From positions 140,622 through 204,621 of the forward strand of contig JANQHI010000031.1 of the NCBI GenBank assembly GCA_028282705.1: a stretch of DNA of 64,000 nucleotides. The letters run 5' to 3'. Under the pieces are notes generated by a model that saw only the letters and a list, made by a program, of their open reading frames with translations, did no database searches and had not been told where the DNA came from. Shown here one piece after another: positions 63,983-64,000 of this stretch. Source of the DNA: Prolixibacteraceae bacterium (GTDB lineage: Bacteria > Bacteroidota > Bacteroidia > Bacteroidales > Prolixibacteraceae). Numbering within the stretch: the stretch's first letter is position 1; each line of letters starts with the position of its first letter. Position numbers and translations under genes: made by a program.

Positions 63983-64000
63983 AAAAATTTTCAATGTTGA

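Overview
The window looks like a chromosomal segment of a member of the Bacteroidota, probably a free-living, aerobic Cytophagales-like bacterium (lower certainty at that level). The reasons are low G+C; several promoters of the Bacteroidota type (TTG, about 19-22 bp, TAnnTTTG) with little sign of Shine-Dalgarno sequences; SusC-like TonB receptors with a carboxypeptidase-regulatory-like N-terminal domain; families typical of the phylum (DUF4625 lipoproteins, TlpA-like lipoprotein, WbuC cupin, YchF, AsnB); and an unbroken str-S10-spc-alpha ribosomal cluster with map-infA-rpmJ in it and no tuf or adk. No rRNA, tRNA, CRISPR array, prophage or intact insertion sequence was seen.

Layout. 0-1.9 kb: a cut-off FAD-linked oxidase and a GlpD-type glycerol-3-phosphate dehydrogenase (minus strand). 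2.1-9.1 kb: the leucine operon leuA-leuC-(four-helix-bundle gene)-leuD-cimA/leuA2-leuB, preceded by a complete four-segment ribosome-mediated attenuator with an Ile/Leu-rich leader peptide. 9.3-13.2 kb: GT39 glycosyltransferase, ilvA, a lipoprotein. 13.3-17.3 kb (minus): leucine-rich-repeat protein, sulfatase, DUF4870 protein, a stand-alone GH20b-like domain. 17.5-21.8 kb: a metal-uptake island (Fur/Zur-type repressor, His/Cys-rich DUF2946-like protein, TonB receptor, two DUF4625 lipoproteins) behind a 25-bp perfect palindrome, with codon use unlike its neighbours. 21.9-37.7 kb: mixed housekeeping and transport genes (DMT exporter, DUF2721, TlpA-like, GATase, asnB, Na/Pi symporter, ychF, an ECF sigma operon, hutH, hisS, WbuC, fRMsr, TupA-like ATP-grasp). 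Two of these, the Na/Pi symporter and the TupA-like gene, are each broken by a single-base frameshift.

37.8-55.9 kb (minus): 33 translation, secretion and transcription genes running rpsL-rpsG-fusA-rpsJ through rpoA-rplQ, fed by two tandem consensus promoters upstream of rpsL and closed by a terminator after rplQ. 55.9-59.4 kb (minus): a C39-peptidase ABC exporter and its HlyD partner, with no precursor peptide next to them. 59.6-61.6 kb (minus): a two-gene trans-3-hydroxy-L-proline to proline route. 61.8-63.9 kb: a response regulator and sensor kinase pair.

Most noteworthy: the leu attenuator (pairing segments 1:2, 2:3, 3:4 all readable in the sequence), the palindrome-controlled metal island, the two frameshifts, and the four-helix-bundle gene lodged between the two isopropylmalate isomerase subunit genes. 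All functional calls come from reading the sequence and recalled family knowledge; no database search was run.
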